Notes under the pieces: model-generated
Told to the model about the DNA's origin: nothing
Database searches by the model: none
What the model saw: the letters and a program-made list of their open reading frames with translations, nothing else
Assembly: GCF_000152745.1 (NCBI RefSeq)
Contig: NZ_CH672428.1
Location: 926,916-990,915, forward strand
Length of the DNA: 64,000 bases
Source of the DNA: Oceanicaulis sp. HTCC2633
GTDB taxonomy: Bacteria; Pseudomonadota; Alphaproteobacteria; Caulobacterales; Maricaulaceae
Direction of reading: 5' to 3'
Shown here: in pieces, positions 23,461 to 32,559 of the stretch
Numbering within the stretch: position 1 is the first letter of the stretch
Layout: the number at the start of each line of letters is the position of its first letter
Translations under genes and position numbers: made by a program

Positions 23461-23892
23461 ATGAACGTAGATCAGTTGAACGCGCGTGCAGAGGGCCGTC
23501 TCGCCGGCCTTGTCGGGCTTGAGGTTCTCGAGGCCACTCAGACCCGCATTCGCGGAGCGCTTGTGGTGCGGCCCGAATTGCAGGCGCCGACCGGTTTCCT
23601 GCATACGGCGACCATCATCGCCATGCTCGACACCCTCGCCGGGTATGGCGCGGGCATGAACATGCCTGATCGCGCCATCGGCTTTACGACCATCGAAGTC
23701 TCCTCGAGCTTCTTCGGAACCGCCCGCGAAGGCCGGGTCATCGGCGAAGCCGTCCCCATTCACCGCGGCAGCACCACCCAGGTCTGGTCGGCCAATTGCT
23801 GGCGCGAGGGCGACAACAAGGAAATCGCGGTCTTCCGCTGCACCCAAATGGTGCTCTACCCCCAGCGGCGCGGCGATCACAAGGAAGACTAG
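23461..23892 (+). CDS. PaaI-type hotdog thioesterase
   Basis: A 143-aa protein of the PaaI/YbgC hotdog group. The segment LQAPTGFLHTATIIAMLDTLAGYGAG (about 40-65) holds the helix and the catalytic Asp of PaaI-type thioesterases. The strand after it is GFTTIEVSSSFFGTAREGRVIGEAVPIHRG. It would hydrolyse acyl- or aryl-CoA. It is preceded by 199 bp without a gene and followed after 56 bp by the second Yip1-like gene. Confidence 0.85.
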   Translation: MNVDQLNARAEGRLAGLVGLEVLEATQTRIRGALVVRPELQAPTGFLHTATIIAMLDTLAGYGAGMNMPDRAIGFTTIEVSSSFFGTAREGRVIGEAVPIHRGSTTQVWSANCWREGDNKEIAVFRCTQMVLYPQRRGDHKED

Positions 23893-23948
23893 CTTCAACG
23901 CGAGCGCGTTTCGGGCCACACTGTCCCTTCCGGGGCAAGGGGGCGCGC

Positions 23949-24671
23949 ATGAGCGGGTCAGAGATTGAGGATCAGGACCGCAAGGATCGCGAGGATCTGA
24001 TCGAAGACACGCTGGGCTTCAATCTGCGCAGCATCAAAACGCTCTACGCCTTGCTGGCCAGCCCCCGCTCGGTCATGCGGGCCATTGTGGAGCGTGACCG
24101 TGAACGCTTCACCCCCATGATCCGTCTCTTTCTGGGGCTGATGGGCGTGCAGGTCGCCCTGTCAGTCATCTGGGGCGGCCATGCCGGCATACTCGAACAG
24201 TCGCTCAGCCGGCTCTCTGAAGAGCAGCTGCAGGACCTGCAGACCCTGGTCGACAGACCGCTCGACGAATTCTACGCCATTTTCGGAACCATCATCGGTT
24301 TCCTTCAGCCCATCCTGGTCGGCCTGTTCACCGCGGGCTCGGTGCTGGTCCTGCGCCTGATGGGCGAACGTCGCCCCTTCAGCGTCAATCTCAACCTGAT
24401 GTTTGCGACCCTCAATGCCGGCAGCACGATCGGTCTGGTGGTGATGATACCCCAGACCCAGCTGGACCTTCCCTGGTCGATCGGGATGGGTCTGGTGATG
24501 CTGGGGTATTTCCAGGCGTTCTTCAGAGGCATGCCCGAAAGCATCATCGGCACGGGCTTGAAGCGCTGGGGTTACAGCCTGCTCATGACGCTGGTTCTGA
24601 TCATCCTGATCCTGATCGCCGGCCTCGTCATGCAGGTCACGGCCTTGTTCGGCGCCTATATCTGGCCCTGA
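23949..24671 (+). CDS. Yip1-like multi-spanning membrane protein, copy 2
   Basis: A 240-aa protein with a charged N-terminus (EIEDQDRKDREDLIEDT), then RSIKTLYALLASPRSVMRAIVERD...PMIRLFLGLMG, which aligns with RSFIRTLKDGFLKPEEVAGAI...NPIRLLVFLFG of the gene at 21472. About five TM helices follow. Function unknown. The start ATG 23949 follows a G-rich ribosome site. The 3' end overlaps the small convergent gene by 16 bases. Confidence 0.65.
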   Translation: MSGSEIEDQDRKDREDLIEDTLGFNLRSIKTLYALLASPRSVMRAIVERDRERFTPMIRLFLGLMGVQVALSVIWGGHAGILEQSLSRLSEEQLQDLQTLVDRPLDEFYAIFGTIIGFLQPILVGLFTAGSVLVLRLMGERRPFSVNLNLMFATLNAGSTIGLVVMIPQTQLDLPWSIGMGLVMLGYFQAFFRGMPESIIGTGLKRWGYSLLMTLVLIILILIAGLVMQVTALFGAYIWP

Positions 24672-24847
24672 CGCGCCGCGCGTTGCATCCGCCCGACTAT
24701 GCCGCCGCCTATGACCGCGGCGACAAAGCAGGCCAGCGTGCCGTTTCCGAACATGTGAACGAAGCCTGCATAGGACAGGCAGGTGGCGGCGACCGCGAGG
24801 CCGATGGCGCTGATTCTGTTCAGCCATGAGACAGGTGCGTAGGTCAT
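24656..24847 (-). CDS. small membrane protein, 63 aa
   Basis: A short reading frame predicting two hydrophobic segments (ISAIGLAVAATCLSYAGFV and LACFVAAVIGGGIVG) with a basic C-terminal tail. I recognise no family. The start ATG 24847 was chosen because hydrophobic sequence follows at once; an in-frame ATG at 24898 would add 17 basic residues. It overlaps the preceding gene tail to tail. It may be real, but coding evidence is limited to length and hydrophobic pattern. Confidence 0.4.
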   Translation of the reverse strand: MTYAPVSWLNRISAIGLAVAATCLSYAGFVHMFGNGTLACFVAAVIGGGIVGRMQRAARQGQI

Positions 24848-25055
24848 GGTTTCCTGAGAGCAAACAACAGGCCGTTTTCGTAGCCATTTGTTTACCATAA
24901 CGCGTAATTTCCCGTTAGGACTGCACACCAATTCAGCGGAAACGCCTGTATAGCCTTGCAATCAACGATCAGAATCGCGCTTCATGGCGCTGTCCAACGT
25001 TGGCGGGTTGCGATTCCCACGCTTCCGCCTTTTTTAAACCAAGGGGGGAACCCTG

Positions 25056-25322
25056 ATGAATAAATCTGAACTCGCCAAAGCCATCGCCGACAAAGCTGGC
25101 ATCACCAAAGCCCAGGCCAGCGACGCAATCGACGCGTTCGCAGACGCCATCGTCGGCGCAGCGAAGTCTAACGACTCCGTGCAGCTGGCGGGCTTCGGCA
25201 CCTTCCACGCCAAACACCGCGAAGCGCGCGAAGTGCGCAACCCGCGCACCGGCGAAAAAATGATGTCCAAAGCCAAGACGCAACTGGCCTTCCGCCCGGC
25301 GTCTGCGCTGAAAGACATCTAA
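25056..25322 (+). CDS. HU-family DNA-binding protein
   Basis: An 88-aa histone-like protein that dimerises, bends DNA and compacts the nucleoid. MNKSELAKAIADKAGITKAQASDAIDAF forms the helical dimer part. VQLAGFGTFHAKHREAREVRNPRTGEK, with the beta-arm tip RNPRTG, contacts the minor groove. The length is standard for HU rather than IHF (IHF alpha and beta have distinctive C-termini). A strong AAGGGGGGAA ribosome site precedes the ATG and a terminator follows. Confidence 0.92.
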   Translation: MNKSELAKAIADKAGITKAQASDAIDAFADAIVGAAKSNDSVQLAGFGTFHAKHREAREVRNPRTGEKMMSKAKTQLAFRPASALKDI

Positions 25323-25356
25323 GCGTTTTCCGCCCCCGGGCGGACATGCTGATGCG

Positions 25357-25390
25357 AAACCGCCGCCCGAAAGGGCGGCGGTTTTCTTTT
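25357..25390 (+). terminator. HU gene terminator
   Basis: The stem AAACCGCCGCCC with a GAAA tetraloop and its complement is followed by TTTTCTTTT, 35 bases after the stop. Confidence 0.9.
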
Positions 25391-25414
25391 GCGGCTACGC
25401 GCTGAGGCCTGGGA

Positions 25415-26464
25415 TCAGGCGCTGGCCGGGAAGAGACGCTCCATCGCAGCATCGGCCGCCTCAAGCGCCCCCTCGATAAGGCCGCCATGTCCTTGCGACG
25501 CCTCCGCGCCCGCAAAGGCCAGACGCCCCTCAAGCCAGGTCTGCGACAAGGCCGGCTCGCCATACGGGGGATGCTCGCGCGGTCCGGGGCTGTCGGCAGG
25601 GGTCGCGGTGAGCGGATCGGACGCCCAGTCCTTGAACACGATCTCGACCGGGCGCCCGGCCTCGGCGCCAAACAGGCGCTCCAGCTGGCTCAGGGTCTCG
25701 GCCTGCAACGTCACCGCCCGACGTTGCCGGACGCCATGCGGCCAGCCGTAAAAGCCAAAGAGCGCAAACCGGCCCGCTTCATCATCGCTATGGTCCACCA
25801 CTTCCATCAAAGGTCCGACCTGGCTGACCGCCGAGCCTGACAATCCCGCCTCACGCCAGAACGGCGCGTCGTACCGCAGCGATATCTTGGCGTGCGCGGC
25901 CATCCAGGTGGGCCAGCGCGTCAGCGCCGCCTTCAGCGTATCAGGCAGCAACGGGCTGAAGCTCCAGCCTGCAATCAGCGGCGGCGGCGCAGCAAGGATC
26001 ACATGGCGCGCCTGAATACCCTGCCCGTTCGCAATCCGCACCTCGACTCCCTCGCCTGCAAGCGCGATTTCATGCACATGCGCGTTCAGGGCCAGCCTGT
26101 CAGGCGGAAGGGCTTTGGCCAGACGCCGGGCCAGCTCATACGGGCCGCCTTCCAGCCGCGCCGCATCGGCGTAGCGTTTGGGAAAATCCAGCGTCTGCAC
26201 GCCCGCCGCCGTTTCATACCGCAAGGCGCCGCGCTCGGGCTGGGCGAAGACGCGAAGGCCGAGGGCCTCGATCAGGGCGCGCACGCGCGGCTGGTGCGCG
26301 GGCCAGACCCAGGACGGTCCCAGATCCAGCCCGGCTTCGGCATAAGCGCGACCGCCAACCCGGTCCCGCGCTTCAACGATCTGATAGTCGAGCCCGAGGG
26401 CCTGCGCGCGCGTCGCCGCACGCAGGCCGCTGATCCCGGCTCCGATGATCACAAGGTCCAGCAT
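25415..26464 (-). CDS. FAD-dependent flavin amine oxidase family protein
   Basis: A 349-aa oxidoreductase. The N-terminal dinucleotide motif LVIIGAGISGLRAATRA (residues 4-20) binds FAD, followed by E35-type acid in YQIVEARDRVGGRAY, the second FAD contact. LEGRLAFAGAEASQGHGGLIEGALEAAD at the C-terminus closes the FAD site. It is shorter than most monoamine oxidases (about 430-500 aa), so the substrate domain is reduced. The substrate is unknown. It lies 24 bases after the DAHP synthase gene on the same strand, so the two may be co-transcribed. Confidence 0.8.
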   Translation of the reverse strand: MLDLVIIGAGISGLRAATRAQALGLDYQIVEARDRVGGRAYAEAGLDLGPSWVWPAHQPRVRALIEALGLRVFAQPERGALRYETAAGVQTLDFPKRYADAARLEGGPYELARRLAKALPPDRLALNAHVHEIALAGEGVEVRIANGQGIQARHVILAAPPPLIAGWSFSPLLPDTLKAALTRWPTWMAAHAKISLRYDAPFWREAGLSGSAVSQVGPLMEVVDHSDDEAGRFALFGFYGWPHGVRQRRAVTLQAETLSQLERLFGAEAGRPVEIVFKDWASDPLTATPADSPGPREHPPYGEPALSQTWLEGRLAFAGAEASQGHGGLIEGALEAADAAMERLFPASA

Positions 26465-26488
26465 GGCCCCGAGGTCGAGTGAGACCGT

Positions 26489-27865
26489 CTATTCCGCGGC
26501 GACCTGACCGCGCTTCAGGCCCTGGGCGGGCTTGAGGGCGTCCGAGATCTGGAAGGCCATCTCCAATGCCTGATCCGCGTTCAGGCGCGGATCGCAATGG
26601 GTGTGATAACGGCTCGACAGGTCCGCTTCGGACAGATGACCGGCGCCGCCGACGCATTCGGTCACGTCCTGCCCCGTCATCTCGAAATGCACCCCGCCCG
26701 GCTCGGCGCCCTCGGCGCGCAGCACCTCGATGAAGGTGCGCAGCTCGGCCAGCACCTTGTCGAAGTCCCGCGTCTTGTAGCCATTGGCGGCCTTGTGGGT
26801 GTTGCCGTGCATCGGGTCACACGACCAGATCACATTGCGGCCCTCGGACTGCACCTTGCGCACCAGCGGCAACAGGCCATCGGCCACCTTGTCCGCGCCC
26901 ATGCGCACATACAGGATCAGACGGCCCGCCTCGTCGCGCGGATTGAGCACGTCGATCAGACGGATCAGTTCGTCGGGATCGAGCGTCGGGCCGCATTTGA
27001 GTCCGATCGGGTTCTCGATGCCGCGCATGAACTCCACATGGGCATGGTCCGGCTGACGAGTCCGGTCGCCAATCCACAGCAAATGGGCGCTGGTGTCGTA
27101 CCAACGGCCCGAATTGCTCTCCATCCGGGTCAGGGCCTGCTCGAACGGCAGGTGCAGCGCCTCGTGTGAGGTGAAGAAATCCACCCCTTCCAGAGACGGC
27201 GCGCCGTCCGGGGTCACGCCGCAGGCGCGCATGAAGGCCAGCGCCTCGCCAATCCGGTCCGCGTATTCCTGATAGCGCTCGCCCGCCGGGCTGCCCGCCA
27301 GGAAATCCAGCGTCCACTGGTGCACGTTGTGCAGGTCGGCATAGCCGCCCGACGCCAGCGCCCGCAGCAGGTTCAGCGTCGCGGCCGACTGGTCATAGGC
27401 GCGGATCAGACGCTCGGGATCGGGCACCCGCGCCTCTTCGGTAAAGGCCATGTCATTGATGGAATCCCCGCGATAGCTCGGCAGGGTGACGCCATCGATG
27501 GTCTCGGTGTCTGACGAGCGCGGCTTGGCGAACTGGCCCGCTATACGGCCCACCTTCACCACCGGCTTGGCGCTGGCGAACGTCATGACCACCGCCATCT
27601 GCAAGAGCACGCGGAAGGTGTCGCGCACGGTCTCGGCGGAAAACTCCTTGAAGCTTTCGGCGCAATCACCGCCCTGCAGCAGAAAGGCCTGACCCGCGGA
27701 CACATTGGCGAGCTGGCTCTTCAGCCGACGCACCTCGCCTGCAAAGACCAGCGGAGGGCGCTTGGCGAGCTCGGATTCCACCCAATAGAGCTTGTCCATA
27801 TCGGGATAAGCCGGCATTTGCTTGCCAGGTTTGGATCTCCAGCTCTCAGGGCTCCACAGGGTCAT
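26489..27865 (-). CDS. class II 3-deoxy-7-phosphoheptulonate (DAHP) synthase
   Basis: A 458-aa first enzyme of the shikimate pathway, joining PEP and erythrose-4-phosphate. It is of the plant/Mycobacterium-type class [14 protein letters not shown] at about 60-71, the [16 protein letters not shown] stretch, [10 protein letters not shown] (about 348-357) and [18 protein letters not shown] (about 385-402) hold metal and substrate residues (Cys, His, Glu, Asp). The start is ATG 27865, whose [14 protein letters not shown] is the family N-terminus. A structured leader lies 48 bases upstream. Confidence 0.93.
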   Translation of the reverse strand: MTLWSPESWRSKPGKQMPAYPDMDKLYWVESELAKRPPLVFAGEVRRLKSQLANVSAGQAFLLQGGDCAESFKEFSAETVRDTFRVLLQMAVVMTFASAKPVVKVGRIAGQFAKPRSSDTETIDGVTLPSYRGDSINDMAFTEEARVPDPERLIRAYDQSAATLNLLRALASGGYADLHNVHQWTLDFLAGSPAGERYQEYADRIGEALAFMRACGVTPDGAPSLEGVDFFTSHEALHLPFEQALTRMESNSGRWYDTSAHLLWIGDRTRQPDHAHVEFMRGIENPIGLKCGPTLDPDELIRLIDVLNPRDEAGRLILYVRMGADKVADGLLPLVRKVQSEGRNVIWSCDPMHGNTHKAANGYKTRDFDKVLAELRTFIEVLRAEGAEPGGVHFEMTGQDVTECVGGAGHLSEADLSSRYHTHCDPRLNADQALEMAFQISDALKPAQGLKRGQVAAE

Positions 27866-27912
27866 GGCCTTCGCCTTTCTCGTATTTGGCCGGACATAGT
27901 AACGGCGATTGT

Positions 27913-27958
27913 GCAACGCAGTAAGCCCCGAAGGTCCGCTTCGGGGCGCACTGCGTGC
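27913..27958 (-). promoter_or_regulatory. two-tier hairpin in the leader of the DAHP synthase gene
   Basis: GCCCCGAAG/CTTCGGGGC is nested within GCAACGCAGT/ACTGCGTGC, giving about 18 paired bases with a small internal loop. It lies between gor and the DAHP synthase ATG. With no T-run on either strand it is not a clear terminator; it may be a leader element or an mRNA processing structure. Confidence 0.4.
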
Positions 27959-28014
27959 AAAAAGCAACGATGATGGTTACGGGGTGATGCATTCACCCCA
28001 CAGGATCGACGACT

Positions 28015-29418
28015 TTATTCCGCAGCGCGCAATTCGGGCGGGATCCACTTCTCCTTCATGGTCACCAACTCCTCGGCGACACTGGGATGGACCGCACAGG
28101 TGGCGTCGAACTGCTCCTTGGTCAGCCCCGCCTTCACGGCAATGCCGACCGCCTGGATGATCTCCGGGCTGTCATCGCCCACCAGATGCACGCCGATCAC
28201 GACCTGATCGGAGGGGCGCACGATCATCTTCATCATCATGCGGTCGGGATGATCCGTGATGATGCCCTTCATGGGCCGGAACTGGGATTTGTAGATATCC
28301 ACCTCGCCATACTGATGGCGGGCCTCGGCCTCGGTCAGCCCGACCGTGCCCACGGGCGGCTGGGTGAAGACGGCGCTGGGAATGGTGGAATGATCATAGG
28401 CGTTCGGCTTGCCGCCGAAGACCGTGTCCACAAAGGCCGCGCCCTCGCGGATCGCCACCGGGGTCAGGTTCACGCGGTCTGTGACATCGCCCACCGCATA
28501 GATGTTCTCAACGCTGGTCCTGGAGTATTCATCAACCTTGATCGCGCCCTTCTCATCGACCTCGACGCCCGCCGTCTCCAGACCCAGGCCCCGGGTATAG
28601 GGATCGCGGCCAATCGCGAAGACGACCTGGTCCACATCCTCGATCACATCGCCATTCTTCAGGGTGACGCGCTTGGTTTTCGCGTCCTCGTCAACCTGCT
28701 CGACCTTCTCGAACACGGTATGGGTGATCACGCGCACGCCCGCCTCCTTGAGGCCTTCATGGACGGCGGTGCGCACATCATCATCAAAGCCGCGCAGCAC
28801 GGTCTCGCCCCGGTAGACAAGGCAGGTCTCGACCCCCAGTCCGGCGAAGACCTGGGCGAATTCGACCGCGATATAGCCGCCGCCGGCGATCACGATGTGC
28901 CTGGGCAATTCGGGCAGGTGAAACAGCTCGTTGGACGTAATGGTGTGCTCGACGCCCGGAAGGCTCTCGTCCTTGTTGGGCGCGCCTCCGACGGCGATCA
29001 GGATGTGTTTCGCCGTCACCGTACGATCCTGATTGACAAGGCGTATGGTGTTCGGCCCTTCAAGCTCGGCGCGGTCCTCGATCAGCTCGACGCCCGCATT
29101 GGCGAGATTGCGCGAATAGATGCCCGACAGACGATCCACTTCCGCATTCATCGTGTCGCGGAAGGTCGGCCAGTCAAAGCTCGGCTCGCCCACATCCCAG
29201 CCATAGGCCCTGGCCTGCTTGAAGCTCTTGGAGAAGCCGGACGCGTAGACCATGTATTTCTTGGGCACGCAGCCGCGGATAACGCAGGTGCCGCCGGGAC
29301 GGTATTCCTCGGCCACGGCGACCTTTTTGCCCATCATGGCGCTCAGACGCGAGGCCCGCACGCCGCCAGAGCCTGCCCCGATTGTGAACAGGTCATAGTC
29401 AAACTCGTGATCGGCCAT
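28015..29418 (-). CDS. gor: glutathione-disulfide reductase
   Basis: A 467-aa cytoplasmic flavoenzyme that reduces GSSG with NADPH. The FAD motif IGAGSGGVRASR is at residues 12-23, the redox disulfide is in GGTCVIRGCVPKK (about 42-54), and the NADPH motif is IAGGGYIAVEFAQVF. The second FAD contact is IYAVGDVTDRVNLTPVAI. The C-terminal active-site sequence CAVHPSVAEELVTM carries the His-Glu pair. The CVIRGCVPKK variant and the plant-like features are usual for alphaproteobacterial GR. An own promoter probably lies in 29419-29515. Confidence 0.93.
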   Translation of the reverse strand: MADHEFDYDLFTIGAGSGGVRASRLSAMMGKKVAVAEEYRPGGTCVIRGCVPKKYMVYASGFSKSFKQARAYGWDVGEPSFDWPTFRDTMNAEVDRLSGIYSRNLANAGVELIEDRAELEGPNTIRLVNQDRTVTAKHILIAVGGAPNKDESLPGVEHTITSNELFHLPELPRHIVIAGGGYIAVEFAQVFAGLGVETCLVYRGETVLRGFDDDVRTAVHEGLKEAGVRVITHTVFEKVEQVDEDAKTKRVTLKNGDVIEDVDQVVFAIGRDPYTRGLGLETAGVEVDEKGAIKVDEYSRTSVENIYAVGDVTDRVNLTPVAIREGAAFVDTVFGGKPNAYDHSTIPSAVFTQPPVGTVGLTEAEARHQYGEVDIYKSQFRPMKGIITDHPDRMMMKMIVRPSDQVVIGVHLVGDDSPEIIQAVGIAVKAGLTKEQFDATCAVHPSVAEELVTMKEKWIPPELRAAE

Positions 29419-29515
29419 GTCGCGCCCTTCCGTGATTCAGTCTCGTCAGTGTGCGTATGTGTGCACACTGACCGGTTAGGTCAAATCACGGGGGTGTGGA
29501 AGATGGGGAAACCGC

Positions 29516-29989
29516 TTACTCGGTCATGATGGCGTCGATCTGAGGCTGTATGCCCATCATGGCCGAAATGCCCAGCTGCTCGGACACCCGCCCGACCTGG
29601 TCCATGAGCTGGGGCATGGCCACCACCAGCTTCTGGCCGGTCTCGGTTTCATAGAAGGCGTTGATCTCTTCCAGCTCTTCCAGCGTGAACGCTTCGGCAT
29701 AGGCCGACGCGCTCTGGACGATGATCTGCGGGACAAGATCGGTCAGGGTCTGCTCGATCAGGGCCATGGCCTGCGCGATCTGGGCGTCAGAGGCTGTCGC
29801 GTACTGGCTTCGCAGGGCCGGCTCCATGCTGGGCATCATCATGCCCATCATCATGGCGGCCGCATCGGCGCTGCCTGTCAGCTCCATCATGCGCTCGGCC
29901 TCGGCGAGACGCAGTTCAGGATCGCTCTGCGCCAGGCTTGGCGCCGTGAGAAACAGGGCGGCGCTGACGGCCAGGACAAGACGGATCAT
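29516..29989 (-). CDS. DUF2059 exported protein with methionine-rich segment
   Basis: A 157-aa protein with a signal peptide ending at SLAQ (about 21), so periplasmic. A DUF2059 domain covers about 80-145, with FTLEELEEINAFYETETGQKLVVAMPQLM as the recognisable core. Ahead of it is a methionine cluster, MMMGMMMPSM (about 46-55), with no obvious partner motif. Function unknown. It lies upstream of radC in divergent orientation and downstream of gor's start region. Confidence 0.75.
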   Translation of the reverse strand: MIRLVLAVSAALFLTAPSLAQSDPELRLAEAERMMELTGSADAAAMMMGMMMPSMEPALRSQYATASDAQIAQAMALIEQTLTDLVPQIIVQSASAYAEAFTLEELEEINAFYETETGQKLVVAMPQLMDQVGRVSEQLGISAMMGIQPQIDAIMTE

Positions 29990-30060
29990 ATTTCCCCTCC
30001 AAGATCACTCGATAGCGGCTATTCTCCTATCAGGCGAATAGCAGTCTGGCGAGCCCCACA

Positions 30061-30759
30061 TTGAGCGAATCCCCAAAGTCCCCAACACCTTCTCACCATG
30101 CCGGCCATCGCGACCGATTGCGGGCGCGCTTTGCCGAGGCCGGCGGTCCGGGGCTCGCAGACTACGAGCTTCTGGAACTGGCCCTGTTTCGCTCCATTCC
30201 CCGCCGCGACGTCAAACCGCTCGCAAAGGCGCTGATCGCCCGATTTGGCGGTCTGGGCGGGGTGTGCGCAGCGGACCTGCATCAGCTCAAGGAGGTGAAG
30301 GGCGTCTCTGAAAAGACCGCGCTCGATCTCAAGCTGATCGAGGCTCTGGCGGTGCGCATGGCGCGTGAACAGGTGGTGGGACGGCCGATTCTGTCAAGCT
30401 GGTCGGCGCTTCTCGATTATCTGCGCACCGCGCTTCAGCACGCCGCCACCGAACAGTTCCGGGTTCTGTATCTGGACAAGAAGAACCGCCTCGTCGCCGA
30501 CGAGCATCAGGCGCGCGGCACGGTGGATCATGCGCCCGTCTATCCGCGCGAAGTGGTCAAGCGCGCCTTGGCGCTCGACGCCAGCGCGCTCATCCTCGTG
30601 CACAATCACCCCAGCGGCGATCCCACCCCGTCCCATGCCGATATCGAGATGACCAAGCTCGTCATCAGCGCCGCCAAACCGTTCAACATCGTGGTCCATG
30701 ACCATCTGGTGATCGGGCGCGAACGGACCGCGAGCTTCAAGAGTCTGGGATTGCTTTAG
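30061..30759 (+). CDS. radC: RadC family JAB/MPN protein
   Basis: A 232-aa protein. The N-terminal helix-hairpin-helix part ([13 protein letters not shown]...[12 protein letters not shown]) is followed by a JAB1/MPN metalloprotease-like domain. The metal site [18 protein letters not shown] lies at about 181-198, with the paired Glu in the EQFRVLYLD strand. Despite the name, a DNA-repair role is not supported experimentally; the biochemical activity is unknown. The start is TTG 30061, giving MSESPKSP. No better ATG is seen. Confidence 0.88.
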   Translation: MSESPKSPTPSHHAGHRDRLRARFAEAGGPGLADYELLELALFRSIPRRDVKPLAKALIARFGGLGGVCAADLHQLKEVKGVSEKTALDLKLIEALAVRMAREQVVGRPILSSWSALLDYLRTALQHAATEQFRVLYLDKKNRLVADEHQARGTVDHAPVYPREVVKRALALDASALILVHNHPSGDPTPSHADIEMTKLVISAAKPFNIVVHDHLVIGRERTASFKSLGLL

Positions 30760-30780
30760 AAGGGCGGGACAGCCAGCCCG

Positions 30781-31170
30781 CTAGGCCGGCGGCGTTCCCG
30801 GCTCCCACAGCTCGATCTTCACCCCGTCAGGATCCATCACCCAGGCGAAGCGGCCATAGTCAAAGCTCTGAGGCTCGCCGATCAGATCGGTTCCCGACGC
30901 CGCGATACGTTCAAGCAGGGCGTCCAGATCCGACACGATGAGATTGATCATGAAAGTCTGGGCGGACGGTTCGAAATAGTCCGAGCCGCTCTCGAAACGG
31001 GCGAAGATCGTGCGTGCCCCCTCCCCGAAGGCTTTCGCCGCATCCGCATGGGCGAAATCAAATCCCCCATAAGAATTAAGCTCTAAACCCAGAACCTCTT
31101 GATACCAGCGCTTGCTCGCGTCAGGATCGCCGGACTTCACGAATATGCCGCCAACACCCAGAACCGGCAT
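30781..31170 (-). CDS. VOC-superfamily (glyoxalase/bleomycin-resistance-like) protein
   Basis: A 129-aa single-domain protein built of two beta-alpha-beta-beta-beta repeats. GIFVKSGDPDASKRWYQEVLGLEL is the first repeat, and GRFAWVMDPDGVKIELWEP is the closing motif, whose final Glu is a usual metal ligand. Members include glyoxalases and dioxygenases, so the substrate cannot be told. It lies tail to tail with radC (21 bp gap). Confidence 0.85.
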   Translation of the reverse strand: MPVLGVGGIFVKSGDPDASKRWYQEVLGLELNSYGGFDFAHADAAKAFGEGARTIFARFESGSDYFEPSAQTFMINLIVSDLDALLERIAASGTDLIGEPQSFDYGRFAWVMDPDGVKIELWEPGTPPA

Positions 31171-31206
31171 GCCTGCCTCCTTCTCAACTTGCCCTCACGG
31201 TGACCC

Positions 31207-32451
31207 ATGCGCCCTGCCCCGTCCAATTATTTCACCCATCTTGAGTGCTCCATGACGGGGACGCGACTGGACAAGGACACGGCGCATAACCTGTCTCCCG
31301 AAGGCTGGCCGCTGCTGGCGCGCTATGACCTTGAGACGATGAAGCGCGAGGTAGACCGCGACGCCATCGCCGCTCGTCCCGCCCATGAAGAAGCCGGGTT
31401 CTGGAAATGGCGCGAGCTGTTGCCGGTCGCGCGGAACGAGGACGTGGTCTCTTTGGGCGAGGTGGACACGCCTTTGATCGAAACGCCGAAGGTGGCCGCC
31501 GCGCTGGGGCTCACCGCCCCGCTCTGGGTCAAGGATGAGGGCCGCCTGCCCACCGGCAGCTTCAAGGCGCGCGGTCTGGCGCTGGCGGTGTCCATGGCGA
31601 AATCGTTTGGCGTGAAGACCATGGCGATGCCCACCAATGGCAATGCCGGCGCAGCGCTCTCCGCCTATGGTGCGCGAGCCGGAATGACCACCTATTCCTT
31701 CTGCCCCGCCGATACGCCCGAGGTGAATGTGCGCGAGATCGCGGCGCAGGGCGGGCAGGTGTTCCGGGTGAACGGGCTTATCCACCAGTGCGGCGCCATA
31801 GTGGGCGCGCTCAAGGAGGAGATGGGCTGGTTTGACGTCTCCACCCTCAAGGAGCCCTACCGGATCGAGGGCAAGAAGACGATGGGGATCGAGCTCGCCT
31901 GGCAAATGGGCTGGAAACTGCCCGACGCCATCTTCTACCCCACCGGCGGCGGCACCGGCCTGATCGGCATGTGGAAGGCCTTCGACGAGATGGAGAGACT
32001 GGGCTGGATCGGCTCGGAGCGTCCGAAGATGTTCGCCGTGCAGGCCGAGGGCTGCGCGCCCATCGTCAAGGCGTTTGAGGCGGGCGAAGAGCACGCGCCC
32101 GAATGGCTGGACGCCCATACATTCGCGTCGGGCATTCGCGTGCCCAAGGCGATTGGCGGTTTCCTGATCCTGCGCGCCGTGCGTGAAAGCGGCGGGTCGG
32201 CGCTGGCGGTTTCAGACGCCCAGATCGAAACGGCGCGCCAGCTCTGCGGACGCGAAGACGGTCTGCTGTTGTGCCCGGAAGGCGCCGCCACCCTGGCCGC
32301 CTGTCAGTCCGCCTTGTCACAGGGTCTGATCCAGAAGGATGCCGAAGTCGTATTGTTCAATTGCGGATCCGGGCTGAAATACCCGCTGCCCGACCTGGCC
32401 CGAACCCTTGATCGCACCCAGCCCATAACCCCGGCCATGCTGGCGCCGTGA
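31207..32451 (+). CDS. thrC: threonine synthase
   Basis: A 414-aa PLP enzyme converting O-phosphohomoserine to threonine. The PLP lysine lies in LPTGSFKARG (about 114-123), the phosphate-binding glycines are in PTGGGTGLIGMW (about 245-256), and TNGNAGAALSAYGARAG is the nucleotide-like loop. An N-terminal HLECS...NLSPEGWPLLARYDL resembles the degenerate zinc-ribbon leader of archaeal/plant-type threonine synthases, which supports the early start at 31207. Related cysteate synthases cannot be wholly excluded. Confidence 0.82.
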   Translation: MRPAPSNYFTHLECSMTGTRLDKDTAHNLSPEGWPLLARYDLETMKREVDRDAIAARPAHEEAGFWKWRELLPVARNEDVVSLGEVDTPLIETPKVAAALGLTAPLWVKDEGRLPTGSFKARGLALAVSMAKSFGVKTMAMPTNGNAGAALSAYGARAGMTTYSFCPADTPEVNVREIAAQGGQVFRVNGLIHQCGAIVGALKEEMGWFDVSTLKEPYRIEGKKTMGIELAWQMGWKLPDAIFYPTGGGTGLIGMWKAFDEMERLGWIGSERPKMFAVQAEGCAPIVKAFEAGEEHAPEWLDAHTFASGIRVPKAIGGFLILRAVRESGGSALAVSDAQIETARQLCGREDGLLLCPEGAATLAACQSALSQGLIQKDAEVVLFNCGSGLKYPLPDLARTLDRTQPITPAMLAP

Positions 32452-32559
32452 AGGACGCTCTGAAAACCCTCACTGAATTGTAATGAACACGCCGCTTTAA
32501 CGGAATCGTCTCTCTATCGCATAACCCGGCCTCTTTTGAGCCGCCCCCGAGGGATCGCC

